Source of the DNA: Xanthomonas hortorum | Lineage (GTDB): Bacteria; Pseudomonadota; Gammaproteobacteria; Xanthomonadales; Xanthomonadaceae | Direction of reading: 5' to 3' | DNA length: 64,000 nucleotides | Assembly: GCF_024339125.1 (NCBI RefSeq) | Contig: NZ_CP101417.1 | Coordinates: 4,785,001-4,849,000 of the forward strand | Shown here: piece after piece, positions 25,963 to 33,014 of the stretch | Numbering within the stretch: position 1 is the first letter of the stretch | Layout of the letters: each line of letters opens with the position of its first letter | Program-made: the position numbers and the translations under genes | The notes under the pieces: model-generated | Database searches by the model: none | What the model was told of the DNA's origin: nothing | Seen by the model: only the letters and a program-made list of their open reading frames with translations

Positions 25963-26682
25963 ATGGCCGACAGTCCCGCCAAGCGTCACCACAGCCGCGT
26001 GCTGGCCGAGCTGGAGGCGGCGCAACGGGCTCCGCACCAGCTGATGGCCGGCGCAACGGCCTACGAGCAGCACATGGCGCAGCTGCAGAGCGATCGCCTG
26101 CGGCTGAAGCAGATCCAGTCCACCCAAGGCAAGGCTGCGCTCAAGGTGCAGCTGCTGCCGACCTACGTGCCGTATCTGGCCGGCGTGCTGGCCGGCGGCC
26201 AGGGCGCGCAGGACGAGATCGTCATGACGTGCATGGTGTGGCGCATTGATGCCGGCGACTATGCCGGCGCGCTGGAGCTGGGCGCCTATGTGCTCAAGCA
26301 CGGCCTGCAGATGCCCGACCGCTTCTCCCGCACGGTGGGCTGCGTACTGGCAGAGGAAGTCGCCGAGGCGGCGTTGTCGGCGCAGAAGACCGGCCAGCCG
26401 TTCGATGCGGCCGTGCTAGCCGACACCGCAGCGCTGACCGCCGAACAGGACATGCCCGATGAGGTGCGCGCCAAGCTGCACCTGGCGCTGGCCCGCGCCT
26501 CGCTGGCAGACATCACCGACGAGACGCCGGCCGACCAGGCGCAGCCCATCGCCGCCGCCGCTGTGGCCGACCTGAAGCGCGCCATCGCACTGCACGGCAG
26601 CTGCGGCGGCAAGAAGGATCTAGAGCGCGCCGAGCGGCTCTTGAAGAAGTTCAGCGTTGAGCCTGCGGGCACCAACGCATAA
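25963..26682 (+). CDS. M: Terminase small subunit, endonuclease (P2 gpM type)
   Basis: A 239-aa protein starting 3 bp after N. SPAKRHHSRVLAELEAAQ, DRLRLKQIQSTQGKAALKVQLLPTYVPYLAGVLA and QDEIVMTCMVWRIDAGDYAGALELGAYVLKHGL follow the gpM family, which cuts cos DNA with gpP. The C-terminal ~100 residues are more variable, as usual. Its place after N and before L is that of P2. Confidence 0.93.
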   Translation: MADSPAKRHHSRVLAELEAAQRAPHQLMAGATAYEQHMAQLQSDRLRLKQIQSTQGKAALKVQLLPTYVPYLAGVLAGGQGAQDEIVMTCMVWRIDAGDYAGALELGAYVLKHGLQMPDRFSRTVGCVLAEEVAEAALSAQKTGQPFDAAVLADTAALTAEQDMPDEVRAKLHLALARASLADITDETPADQAQPIAAAAVADLKRAIALHGSCGGKKDLERAERLLKKFSVEPAGTNA

Positions 26683-26780
26683 CCGAGCGTCCCCGCAACC
26701 CTCGCCGGCTCGGGGCTGATCCACAGCACTCCATCGCTGCGGTGACGCCCCGACCACCGGCGATCTCTTCCGAGCCATCC

Positions 26781-27248
26781 ATGAGCGGATTCACTGCCAC
26801 CGGCACCACCAGCGCCACGCCCGATGCGATCGCCAATGCGCCGTTCTGGCCGGCGATCGCACCGGGTGCCGTGCGCGCGAGCATGCGCCTGGATGGCACC
26901 GTGACCGATGCGCGTCTGCGCCACGCCATCGTGGCCGCAATGCTCGCGGTGAACGATGAGTTGCAGACCTGGGCGCAGACGCAGCAGGCGGCCGGCTACG
27001 CGGCGTTGGCCGATGTGCCCAGCACAACGGTCGACGGCATCTCGCGCCGCGTGCAGCTGTACCTGCGCGCCGTCGCGTGTGCCACCGCCGTCGAGGTGGC
27101 AGAGCGTTACCGCAGCTTCGATGCGACCGACAGCGCCAACCAGCGCGCCGATGACTTGTCACCCAGCATCACCGAGCTACGCCGCGACCAGCGCTGGGCC
27201 GTGCGTGACCTGCAGAACCTGCCGCGAAGCACGGTGGAGCTCATCTGA
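26781..27248 (+). CDS. L: Head completion protein (P2 gpL type)
   Basis: A 155-aa protein starting at ATG 26781. FWPAIAPGAVRASMRLDGTVTDARLRHAIVAAMLAVNDEL and YLRAVACATAVEVAERYRSFDAT match gpL, which closes the portal vertex after packaging. The upstream in-frame ATG at 26742 would add 13 residues not found in relatives. It overlaps X by one base (TGATG). Confidence 0.93.
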   Translation: MSGFTATGTTSATPDAIANAPFWPAIAPGAVRASMRLDGTVTDARLRHAIVAAMLAVNDELQTWAQTQQAAGYAALADVPSTTVDGISRRVQLYLRAVACATAVEVAERYRSFDATDSANQRADDLSPSITELRRDQRWAVRDLQNLPRSTVELI

Positions 27249-27457
27249 TGCGCGTGCACGCCATGCAAGGCGACACCGTCGACCTGCTGTGCTGGCGCCA
27301 CCTGGGCAGCACGGCCGGCCTGGTCGAGCGCACCTATCTCCTCAATCCCGGCCTGGCCGAACTGGGCGCCGTGCTTCCGCATGGCACGCCGGTGGAGTTG
27401 CCCGAGGTAACCACCACCACAGCGGCGATGACGCCGCTTGTGCAGCTATGGGACTGA
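27248..27457 (+). CDS. X: Tail protein gpX
   Basis: A 69-aa protein of the P2 gpX family, with a LysM-like course: MQGDTVDLLCWRHLGSTAGLVERTYLLNPGLAELGAVLPHGTPVELPE. It is needed for tail assembly. Position and overlap with L are as in P2 relatives. Confidence 0.92.
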   Translation: MRVHAMQGDTVDLLCWRHLGSTAGLVERTYLLNPGLAELGAVLPHGTPVELPEVTTTTAAMTPLVQLWD

Positions 27458-27461
27458 TCTG

Positions 27462-27818
27462 ATGACCGAACCCACTTCCGTATCGAGCGGCTTTTTGATC
27501 GCCACCGGTGTGGGCCTTGCCTCCGTGCTGCCTGGCATCGACGGCGATGCGCTGATCGGCGCCTTCGCGGGTGGCGCGCTGTTCGTGGTGTCCGCCGCCA
27601 AGCAACCGCTGCTGGCGCGGCTGATCTATTTTCCGGTGAGCGTGATCGCCGGCTACCAGCTGGCGCCGGAAATCCTGCGCTGGTTACCGATCAAGTCCAG
27701 CGGTGTGGCCGCCTTCGCCAGTGCCGCGTGCGCCATCACGGTCACGCTGGGCCTGATCGAAAAGAGCAAGTCCTTCGACTTTTCCTTCCTACGTCGTGGA
27801 GGTCCGCCCAGTGCATAG
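27462..27818 (+). CDS. Putative holin
   Basis: A 118-aa protein with three hydrophobic segments (about 10-30, 34-60 with a charged break, 78-100) and a short charged C-terminus. It sits directly before the second membrane gene and the endolysin. This matches the putative-holin family of P2-like xanthomonad phages; holins form the inner-membrane lesion that times lysis. Assignment rests on topology and position. Confidence 0.7.
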   Translation: MTEPTSVSSGFLIATGVGLASVLPGIDGDALIGAFAGGALFVVSAAKQPLLARLIYFPVSVIAGYQLAPEILRWLPIKSSGVAAFASAACAITVTLGLIEKSKSFDFSFLRRGGPPSA

Positions 27819-28086
27819 CCTGGTCACCGTCCTGACGTTGATGGCCTCGCTCGCCATCTGCGTCCGCCTGCTTACCTACCACCGGCCCGTCGATGCACGC
27901 CACCGGCGTGGTGCGGGCTGGTGCGCGTGGCTGCTGATCGCCAGCACCGGCGGCCAGGCGCTGCACATCCTGCTGGCCGGCGCCGGCTCGCAAGTCAGTC
28001 TCTGGCACCTGGGCACGTTGATCGTGCTGGCGGTGCTCACCTACCGCGCCCAGGGCAATGTGGCGCGCATCCTGAAGGTCGATTGA
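27811..28086 (+). CDS. Second small membrane protein of the lysis cassette (holin/antiholin-like)
   Basis: A 91-aa protein with a GTG start at 27811, chosen for the GGAGG ribosome site about 8 nt upstream. It overlaps the previous gene by 8 nt. It has two to three hydrophobic segments (SLVTVLTLMASLAICVRLL; GWCAWLLIASTGGQALHILLAG; LWHLGTLIVLAVLTY). Its place between the putative holin and the endolysin suggests a holin partner or antiholin. The stop overlaps the endolysin start (TGATG). Confidence 0.7.
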   Translation: MHSLVTVLTLMASLAICVRLLTYHRPVDARHRRGAGWCAWLLIASTGGQALHILLAGAGSQVSLWHLGTLIVLAVLTYRAQGNVARILKVD

Positions 28087-28724
28087 TGTTCACCGATACC
28101 CAGCTCGCCTCGATCATGCAGTGCTCGCCCCAACGCGCACAGCGCTGGCATGGCCCACTGCTCGCCGCTGCCAACCGATTTGGCATCACCACCAAGCGCC
28201 GCGCCGCACACTGGCTCGGCCAGGTCGGCCACGAAAGCCTGAGCCTGTCGCGCATGGAAGAAGGGCTGACCTACACCACCAGCGCACGGCTGCTGGAAGT
28301 GTTTGGCGCACGCATCACGCCGGCCCAGGCGCCCAAGTTCCTGCGCAACCCGGTCGGTTTGGCCAACTTCGTCTACGCCGACCGCCTGGGCAACGGCAAC
28401 GAAGCCAGCGGCGATGGCTATCGCCACCGGGGCCGTGGTCCGATGCAGCACACCTTCCGGGGCAACTACCGCCGCATCGGTGTGCTGATCGGCTTGCCGG
28501 TAGAAGAGCAGCCAGATCTGCTGCTGCAGGTCGAACCCAGCGCACTGGGCGCGGCAGCGTACTGGCAAGACAACGGCCTCAGCGCGCTGGCCGATACGGG
28601 CGACGTGCTTGGCCTGGGCCGCAAGATCAACCTGGGCAATGTGCGCGCCAAGCGCTTGCCCGAGGGCCACAGCGATCGCGTCACGCGCACGCAGCGCGCC
28701 CTGCAGATCCTGGGCGTCAGCTGA
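28086..28724 (+). CDS. Endolysin, glycoside hydrolase family 19
   Basis: A 212-aa muramidase/chitinase-fold enzyme. LGQVGHESLSLSRMEEGLTYT carries the likely catalytic glutamates E50 and E59. YRHRGRGPMQHTFRGNYRRIGV is the GH19 signature region. It degrades peptidoglycan at the end of infection once the holin opens the membrane. No signal sequence is seen, consistent with holin-dependent release. It overlaps both neighbours by one base. Confidence 0.93.
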   Translation: MFTDTQLASIMQCSPQRAQRWHGPLLAAANRFGITTKRRAAHWLGQVGHESLSLSRMEEGLTYTTSARLLEVFGARITPAQAPKFLRNPVGLANFVYADRLGNGNEASGDGYRHRGRGPMQHTFRGNYRRIGVLIGLPVEEQPDLLLQVEPSALGAAAYWQDNGLSALADTGDVLGLGRKINLGNVRAKRLPEGHSDRVTRTQRALQILGVS

Positions 28725-29212
28725 TGGTCACGCGCCTGATCATCCTGCTGGCGCTGATTGCAGTGCTTGTCGGTGGCTGCGTGTGGCAGGAGCAGCGAGT
28801 CAGCGCCGCGCAGAAAGACCGCGATGCAGCGTTGCTCGCCAAGCGCCAGGCCGAAGCGGAACGCGACAGCGCCAAAGGCTCCACCACCGTCGTGACGCAG
28901 TACGTCGACCGCGTGCAGATCGTGCGCGAAGTCGGCGCCACCATCACCCGCGAGATCCCGATCTATGTCACCCAGAAAGCTGACGCCGCTTGCGCTATCC
29001 CTGCTGGCTTTGTGCGGCTGCATGACGCCGCCGCCTCGGGCAACCCTGCCGGGCCGCCCACCGGAGATCCTGATGCGCCGGCCGCCGGCATTACGCTCTC
29101 TGGCATTGCCGGCACCGTCGCCGACAACTACACCAGCTGCCACGCCACCGCCGCGCAGCTGAGCGCACTGCAGGACTGGATCGACCTGCATCTGCCGGCA
29201 GCGACGCCATGA
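28724..29212 (+). CDS. i-spanin (Rz-like)
   Basis: A 162-aa protein with an N-terminal membrane anchor (about 4-20, LIILLALIAVLVGGC). A periplasmic helix rich in Ala, Glu and Arg follows (SAAQKDRDAALLAKRQAEAERDSAK), then a C-terminal region ending CHATAAQLSALQDWI. This is the layout of Rz i-spanins, which with the o-spanin fuse inner and outer membranes. The o-spanin gene lies entirely inside it in another frame (28965-29162). Confidence 0.85.
   Translation: MVTRLIILLALIAVLVGGCVWQEQRVSAAQKDRDAALLAKRQAEAERDSAKGSTTVVTQYVDRVQIVREVGATITREIPIYVTQKADAACAIPAGFVRLHDAAASGNPAGPPTGDPDAPAAGITLSGIAGTVADNYTSCHATAAQLSALQDWIDLHLPAATP
28965..29162 (+). CDS. o-spanin (Rz1-like lipoprotein) nested in the Rz gene
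   Basis: A 65-aa protein in the +1 frame inside the Rz-like gene. It has a signal peptide MSPRKLTPLALSLLALCGC with a lipobox cysteine at C19, and the mature part is Pro-rich (MTPPPRATLPGRPP). A short Pro-rich lipoprotein nested in an i-spanin gene is the hallmark of Rz1. The -2 residue of the lipobox is Cys, which is unusual but tolerated. Confidence 0.85.
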   Translation: MSPRKLTPLALSLLALCGCMTPPPRATLPGRPPEILMRRPPALRSLALPAPSPTTTPAATPPPRS

Positions 29213-29628
29213 TCAAGCCCGCCAGCCTGCGTGCGCATCTGGTGGCGGCCTTGCCGGATCTGGCACGTGATGCCGACCGGCTGCTGGTGTTTATCGACGC
29301 CGGCAGCCTGGTCAGCACGTTCCAGCCGGGGCTGTCGTTCGAGTACCAGTACACGCTCAACCTCATCGTGACCGACTACGCCGGCCACCCGGACAGCGTG
29401 ATGCTGCCGCTGCTGGAATGGGTGCAGGTCAACCAGTCCGAACTGCTGTCCAATCCAGCGCGGCGCGGCGACATCGCCTTCGAGGCCGACATCCTCGCCA
29501 ACGATGCGGTGGATCTGTCGATCAAGTTGCCACTGACCGAACGCGTGGTCGTGACGGCGAAAGATGGTGGCGGCTACGACATGACGCATGCGCCTGAGCC
29601 CGTGATCGATCCGACATGGATGAGCTGA
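29209..29628 (+). CDS. R: Tail completion protein gpR
   Basis: A 139-aa protein of the P2 gpR family: LVAALPDLARDADRLLVFIDAGSLVSTFQPGLSFEYQYTLNLIVTDYAGHPDSVMLPLLEW. It helps finish the tail before joining to the head. It overlaps the Rz-like gene by 4 nt and S by 13 nt. Confidence 0.92.
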   Translation: MIKPASLRAHLVAALPDLARDADRLLVFIDAGSLVSTFQPGLSFEYQYTLNLIVTDYAGHPDSVMLPLLEWVQVNQSELLSNPARRGDIAFEADILANDAVDLSIKLPLTERVVVTAKDGGGYDMTHAPEPVIDPTWMS

Positions 29629-30065
29629 CCGCGCTGGAGAACTGGGCCGCGCCGCTGCTGGCGAGCCTGCAGCCGGGCGAACGCCGCACGTTGGCCCGCA
29701 AGATCGGAACGGAACTGAGGCGCTCGCAGAGCCAGCGCATCGGCAAGCAGCAAGCGCCCGATGGCACGCCGTACGCACCACGCAAGCAGCAGCTACGGCA
29801 GAAGTCAGGGCGCGTTAAACGCGCCAAGATGTTTGCCAAACTACGGCAACCCAAGTACTTCAAAATCAGCGCCAGCCCCAACGCGGTGAGCGTGGGATTC
29901 GTGGGGCGCGTGTCGCGCATTGCGCGCGTGCATCAAGAAGGTCTGGCCGAGAAAATTCGGCCAGACGGGCCTAGAGTTAGCTATGAGAAACGCACCTTAC
30001 TAGGGCTGGCGAAGGCTGACTACGCACGTATTCGTGACATGCTAATTAGTCGTTTAGCCCCTTAA
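29616..30065 (+). CDS. S: Tail completion/virion morphogenesis protein gpS
   Basis: A 149-aa basic protein of the gpS family: LASLQPGERRTLARKIGTELRRSQSQRIGKQQAPDGTPYAPRK and VGFVGRVSRIARVHQEGL. It acts with gpR in tail completion. A short hairpin AGCCCCTTAAGGGCT (30056-30070) overlaps its stop. The oppositely directed type III effector begins right behind, so this marks the insertion point of foreign DNA in the tail operon. Confidence 0.92.
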   Translation: MDELTALENWAAPLLASLQPGERRTLARKIGTELRRSQSQRIGKQQAPDGTPYAPRKQQLRQKSGRVKRAKMFAKLRQPKYFKISASPNAVSVGFVGRVSRIARVHQEGLAEKIRPDGPRVSYEKRTLLGLAKADYARIRDMLISRLAP

Positions 30066-30072
30066 GGGCTTA

Positions 30073-31152
30073 TTAGCTACGACTCAACGCATGACGAATT
30101 TTTGTGGCGCGAGAGGCTTCTATTGAAATATTTCTCGGCCGATAACCACGACTGTCTGTAAAAGCATCCATCCGCTCAGAAAGTGATTCATCCTGCTCTC
30201 TATTCCCTCCCGTACTAACATTTGTATCCAAACTTCCTGGCTGTCTCTTCTCCACTCCTTGAAGAACTTCGCGAGACTGACAATGCTTGTAAAATATAGG
30301 AGGAAGCACTCCCCACCCTTTAATCAGAAAGACTCCGTAATTACGAAAAAGTCCGGAGTCAAACGGACCATATTTTTTATGTCTTTCGCCTTGGTCAGCA
30401 ATTGATCCGTGGTGTGCCAAATTGTCATGCCACCCCTCAAATACACTATTACGCTTCTGATACGCCGCCAAAGCGAAATCCAAAGCAAAAATCACACAGT
30501 CATTCAAGGACTTTTGGGCCTCTGCCTCAATCACCACCATGCGTGCACTGCCGCCAAACCTTGACCGGAGCATGGATGCGAGTTTTGTATATCCTGGCAA
30601 GGCCTTCTCGTTCGCGGCTGATGCAGATTCAAGCACAATCAAAGTAGATGCCCCATCCTCATGGTGTTTAACATCAACGGCGAAGTGGTGAACGTTAGGA
30701 TAATCGCGCACGATAGCGCGCTGCCGACCTTGCGAACTACGTCCGGCCTCAAGGGAATCAATAAAATCGCCTACAGAATCGAATGCGCGGAGATTTAAAT
30801 CTTCGTAGCGATAAGATGCAACCACCTCATGCAAATTGTCGATATCAATCATAGTGTCGCTATGAGTTGGCTGAATCCCACTGGCTAGGTTATCCAATGT
30901 ATTCCTAGCATATTGGTGCAGGCTAGAATTATTGGCGCTAGACGATTGCGAATTCTGCAACTCGCTAGCCAGTAACTCAGCTTTACGACGCGGACGACTT
31001 GCCAACCCAGAAAAAGTTGCAGGCCTAGCAGGTGATGATCGCTCCGGCGATGATTGCGGAGAGTTCTCAGAAGATGATGGAGCTTGATAGCTTGGCTCCG
31101 GAACACTGCTTCTACTTGACTTGAAACCAAGAGATTTTAATATGCCTTTCAT
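30073..31152 (-). CDS. XopJ/YopJ-family type III effector (Ser/Thr/Lys acetyltransferase or cysteine protease fold)
   Basis: A 359-aa protein. The N-terminal ~95 residues are Ser/Pro/Gln-rich and basic, as expected of a type III secretion signal. The YopJ C55 core follows: VHHFAVDVKHHEDG with H156, STLIVLESASA with E175, and KSLNDCVIFALDFA with C219. The H-E and E-C spacings (19 and 44 residues) equal those of YopJ (H109/E128/C172). Family members act inside host cells as acetyltransferases on kinases and other proteins. The composition is clearly AT-richer than the phage. A perfect PIP box and -10 lie upstream. Length resembles AvrXv4, but I cannot fix which XopJ member it is. No Gly2 myristoylation site is present. 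It sits reversed between S and J. Confidence 0.93.
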   Translation of the reverse strand: MKGILKSLGFKSSRSSVPEPSYQAPSSSENSPQSSPERSSPARPATFSGLASRPRRKAELLASELQNSQSSSANNSSLHQYARNTLDNLASGIQPTHSDTMIDIDNLHEVVASYRYEDLNLRAFDSVGDFIDSLEAGRSSQGRQRAIVRDYPNVHHFAVDVKHHEDGASTLIVLESASAANEKALPGYTKLASMLRSRFGGSARMVVIEAEAQKSLNDCVIFALDFALAAYQKRNSVFEGWHDNLAHHGSIADQGERHKKYGPFDSGLFRNYGVFLIKGWGVLPPIFYKHCQSREVLQGVEKRQPGSLDTNVSTGGNREQDESLSERMDAFTDSRGYRPRNISIEASRATKIRHALSRS

Positions 31153-31180
31153 TAAATAAGACCTGTATAAACCAATATAG

Positions 31181-31186
31181 ATCCTA
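31181..31186 (-). promoter_or_regulatory. -10 box of the effector promoter (TAGGAT)
   Basis: On the minus strand TAGGAT fits the YANNNT -10 consensus of HrpX-dependent promoters. It lies 31 bp after the PIP box, within the 30-32 bp rule. A transcript starting a few bases on would have a leader of about 20 nt before the ATG at 31152. Confidence 0.88.
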
Positions 31187-31217
31187 CCCGATCAAAAAGT
31201 GGCAAGCATTGCCGCTA

Positions 31218-31242
31218 GCGAAAGCCGTTTGACATAAGCGAA
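31218..31242 (-). promoter_or_regulatory. Perfect PIP box (TTCGC-N15-TTCGC)
   Basis: Reading the minus strand, TTCGC (31242-31238) and TTCGC (31222-31218) are separated by exactly 15 bases. This is the binding site of HrpX, the activator of type III secretion genes in Xanthomonas. It puts a phage-borne gene under host virulence control. Confidence 0.93.
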
Positions 31243-31576
31243 GCATCGACCCTCAATGAACCTTAATCAAATATTATATATTTTTAAGTTAGTTATATCG
31301 TATTTTTATTTATAGTGAAAGGAGGCTGCGAGTGCAGACAGGATCGCCCGATAAATTTAATGCCACTGGGTGGCGGATATGCAGACACCTCTGAAAATCG
31401 TTACTTGTTGTGAATTCTATTAAATATATTTATTGCATGAACCTGCATCAGATCGGCCCAGGACTAGAAGGCCCGATACGTGCGGCACAACTTGTAGCGC
31501 GTCGCTCTACAGGACATTTGTTTTGGTCTAAAGGCATCGATGGGGAAATCTACAAAGGTTTCCTATCGGTGCCATC
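31243..31576. other. AT-rich non-coding stretch between effector promoter and baseplate gene J
   Basis: About 334 bp, very AT-rich at 31260-31330, with no convincing gene. A 72-codon frame at 31410 runs into the start of J in another phase and is rejected. The far end should hold the ribosome site of J. The composition suggests it came in with the effector gene. Confidence 0.55.
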
Positions 31577-32467
31577 ATGGCTTCTTTCACTGCAGTCGAC
31601 CTGTCTAAACTTCAGGCTCCGGATCTGATCGAGGTACTGGACTTCGAAACGATATTTACCCAGGCGCTTGCTCAGTTTCGCCGCCTGATGCCGGAATTCT
31701 CCGCGCTCACCGAATCAGATCCGGTCTACAAGCTCCTGCAGCTGTTCGCGGCCCGCGAGCTACTGATCCGCCAGCGCGCCAACGACAAGGCGCAGCAGAC
31801 CATGCTGGCCTTCGCCACCGGCACCAACCTCGATCACCTCGGCGCGCTGTTCGGCGTTGCGCGTCTGGTGCTCGATCCGGGCCAACCGGAGAACGGCGTT
31901 GCACCGACCTACGAATCGGACGTGGACTTCCGCCGGCGGATCCAGCTGGCGCCGGAGGGCTTCAGTGTTGCGGGCCCCGAGGGCGCCTACATCTATCACG
32001 CGCTCAGCGCGGCGGCCGATGTCATGGACGCCAGTGCCACCAGCCCCGCACCTGGGCAAGTGCTGGTCACCGTGCAATCGCGCACCGGCGATGGCACCGC
32101 GCCGCAGGCACTGCTCGATCAAGTGGCCGCCATGCTCACCGATGACGACGTGCGGCCCATGACAGACGAAGTCGCGGTGCAGAGCGCTCAGATCGTCCTA
32201 TACGCCATTCGCGGGCGCGTCTATACCTACGCTGGCCCAGACTCGGCGGTGGTCATGCGCGAGGCGCTGCGCAGCCTGCAGGCCTATCTTGCCGAGGCGC
32301 ACCGCATCGGCCGCGACGTCCCCGAGTCGGCCATCAAGGCCAAGCTGTTCGCTGATGGCGTGCAGCGTGTTGAGTTGGACTCGCCTGCAGCCGACATCCG
32401 CATTAGCCGCACGCAGGCTGCGTACTGCACTGCGATCGACATCGTGCACGCCGGCATCGATGAGTAG
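31577..32467 (+). CDS. J: Baseplate assembly protein gpJ
   Basis: A 296-aa protein of the P2 gpJ family: DLSKLQAPDLIEVLDFETIFTQALAQFRRLMPEFSALTESDPVYKLLQLFAARELLIRQRANDKAQQTMLAFATGTNLDHLGALFGV, then VAGPEGAYIYHALSA and RTGDGTAPQALLDQV. It forms baseplate wedges. In P2, J follows W; here it follows S and the effector. Confidence 0.95.
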   Translation: MASFTAVDLSKLQAPDLIEVLDFETIFTQALAQFRRLMPEFSALTESDPVYKLLQLFAARELLIRQRANDKAQQTMLAFATGTNLDHLGALFGVARLVLDPGQPENGVAPTYESDVDFRRRIQLAPEGFSVAGPEGAYIYHALSAAADVMDASATSPAPGQVLVTVQSRTGDGTAPQALLDQVAAMLTDDDVRPMTDEVAVQSAQIVLYAIRGRVYTYAGPDSAVVMREALRSLQAYLAEAHRIGRDVPESAIKAKLFADGVQRVELDSPAADIRISRTQAAYCTAIDIVHAGIDE

Positions 32468-33005
32468 TTCACCGCTGCCGCCCAATGCCACGCCGATGGA
32501 GCGCGCCCTGGCCGCCGTCACCGAGCGCCTGGAGGCGATCCCGCTGCCGTATCCAGACCTGTGGAATCCGGACACATGCCCGGCCGGCCATTTGCCGTGG
32601 CTGGCGTGGACGCTATCGGTCGACGACTGGAAGGCCGACTGGAGCGATGCGGTCAAGCGCTCGCGCCTGCGCAGCGCTATGGCAATCCAGCGCCGCAAAG
32701 GCACGGCCAACAGCGTGCGGATGGTGGTCGAGTCGTTCGGCGGCGCGGTGGCCATCCGCGAGTGGTGGCAGCAGGAACCGCGCGGCCTGCCGCACACCTT
32801 CGAGTTGGCACTGACGCTGACCGGTGCCGATGGGCAGAGCGCCAGCGCCAGGTTCGTCGAGGAAGTCATCGCAGAGGTCGAGCGCACCAAGCCTGTGCGT
32901 TCGCATTTCAGCTTCACCCAAGGATTCCAGGCCGAGGCCCGACTCAATGTCGTGGCGCGCGGCAGAACCACTTTGTTCCTGCGCCTGCAGGGCGAGGCGA
33001 GCTAG
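32460..33005 (+). CDS. I: Baseplate/tail protein gpI
   Basis: A 181-aa protein of the gpI family: LPPNATPMERALAAVTERLEAIPLPYPDLWNPDTCPAGHLPWLAWTLSVDDWKADW, and RRKGTANSVRMVVESFGG. It overlaps J by 8 nt. It attaches the fibre to the baseplate. Confidence 0.94.
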   Translation: MSSSPLPPNATPMERALAAVTERLEAIPLPYPDLWNPDTCPAGHLPWLAWTLSVDDWKADWSDAVKRSRLRSAMAIQRRKGTANSVRMVVESFGGAVAIREWWQQEPRGLPHTFELALTLTGADGQSASARFVEEVIAEVERTKPVRSHFSFTQGFQAEARLNVVARGRTTLFLRLQGEAS

Positions 33006-33014
33006 AGAGCACAC

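Noticed and set aside
31410-31628. 72-codon frame before gene J
   Set aside because: Runs into J in another phase, no ribosome site, no relatives by eye.
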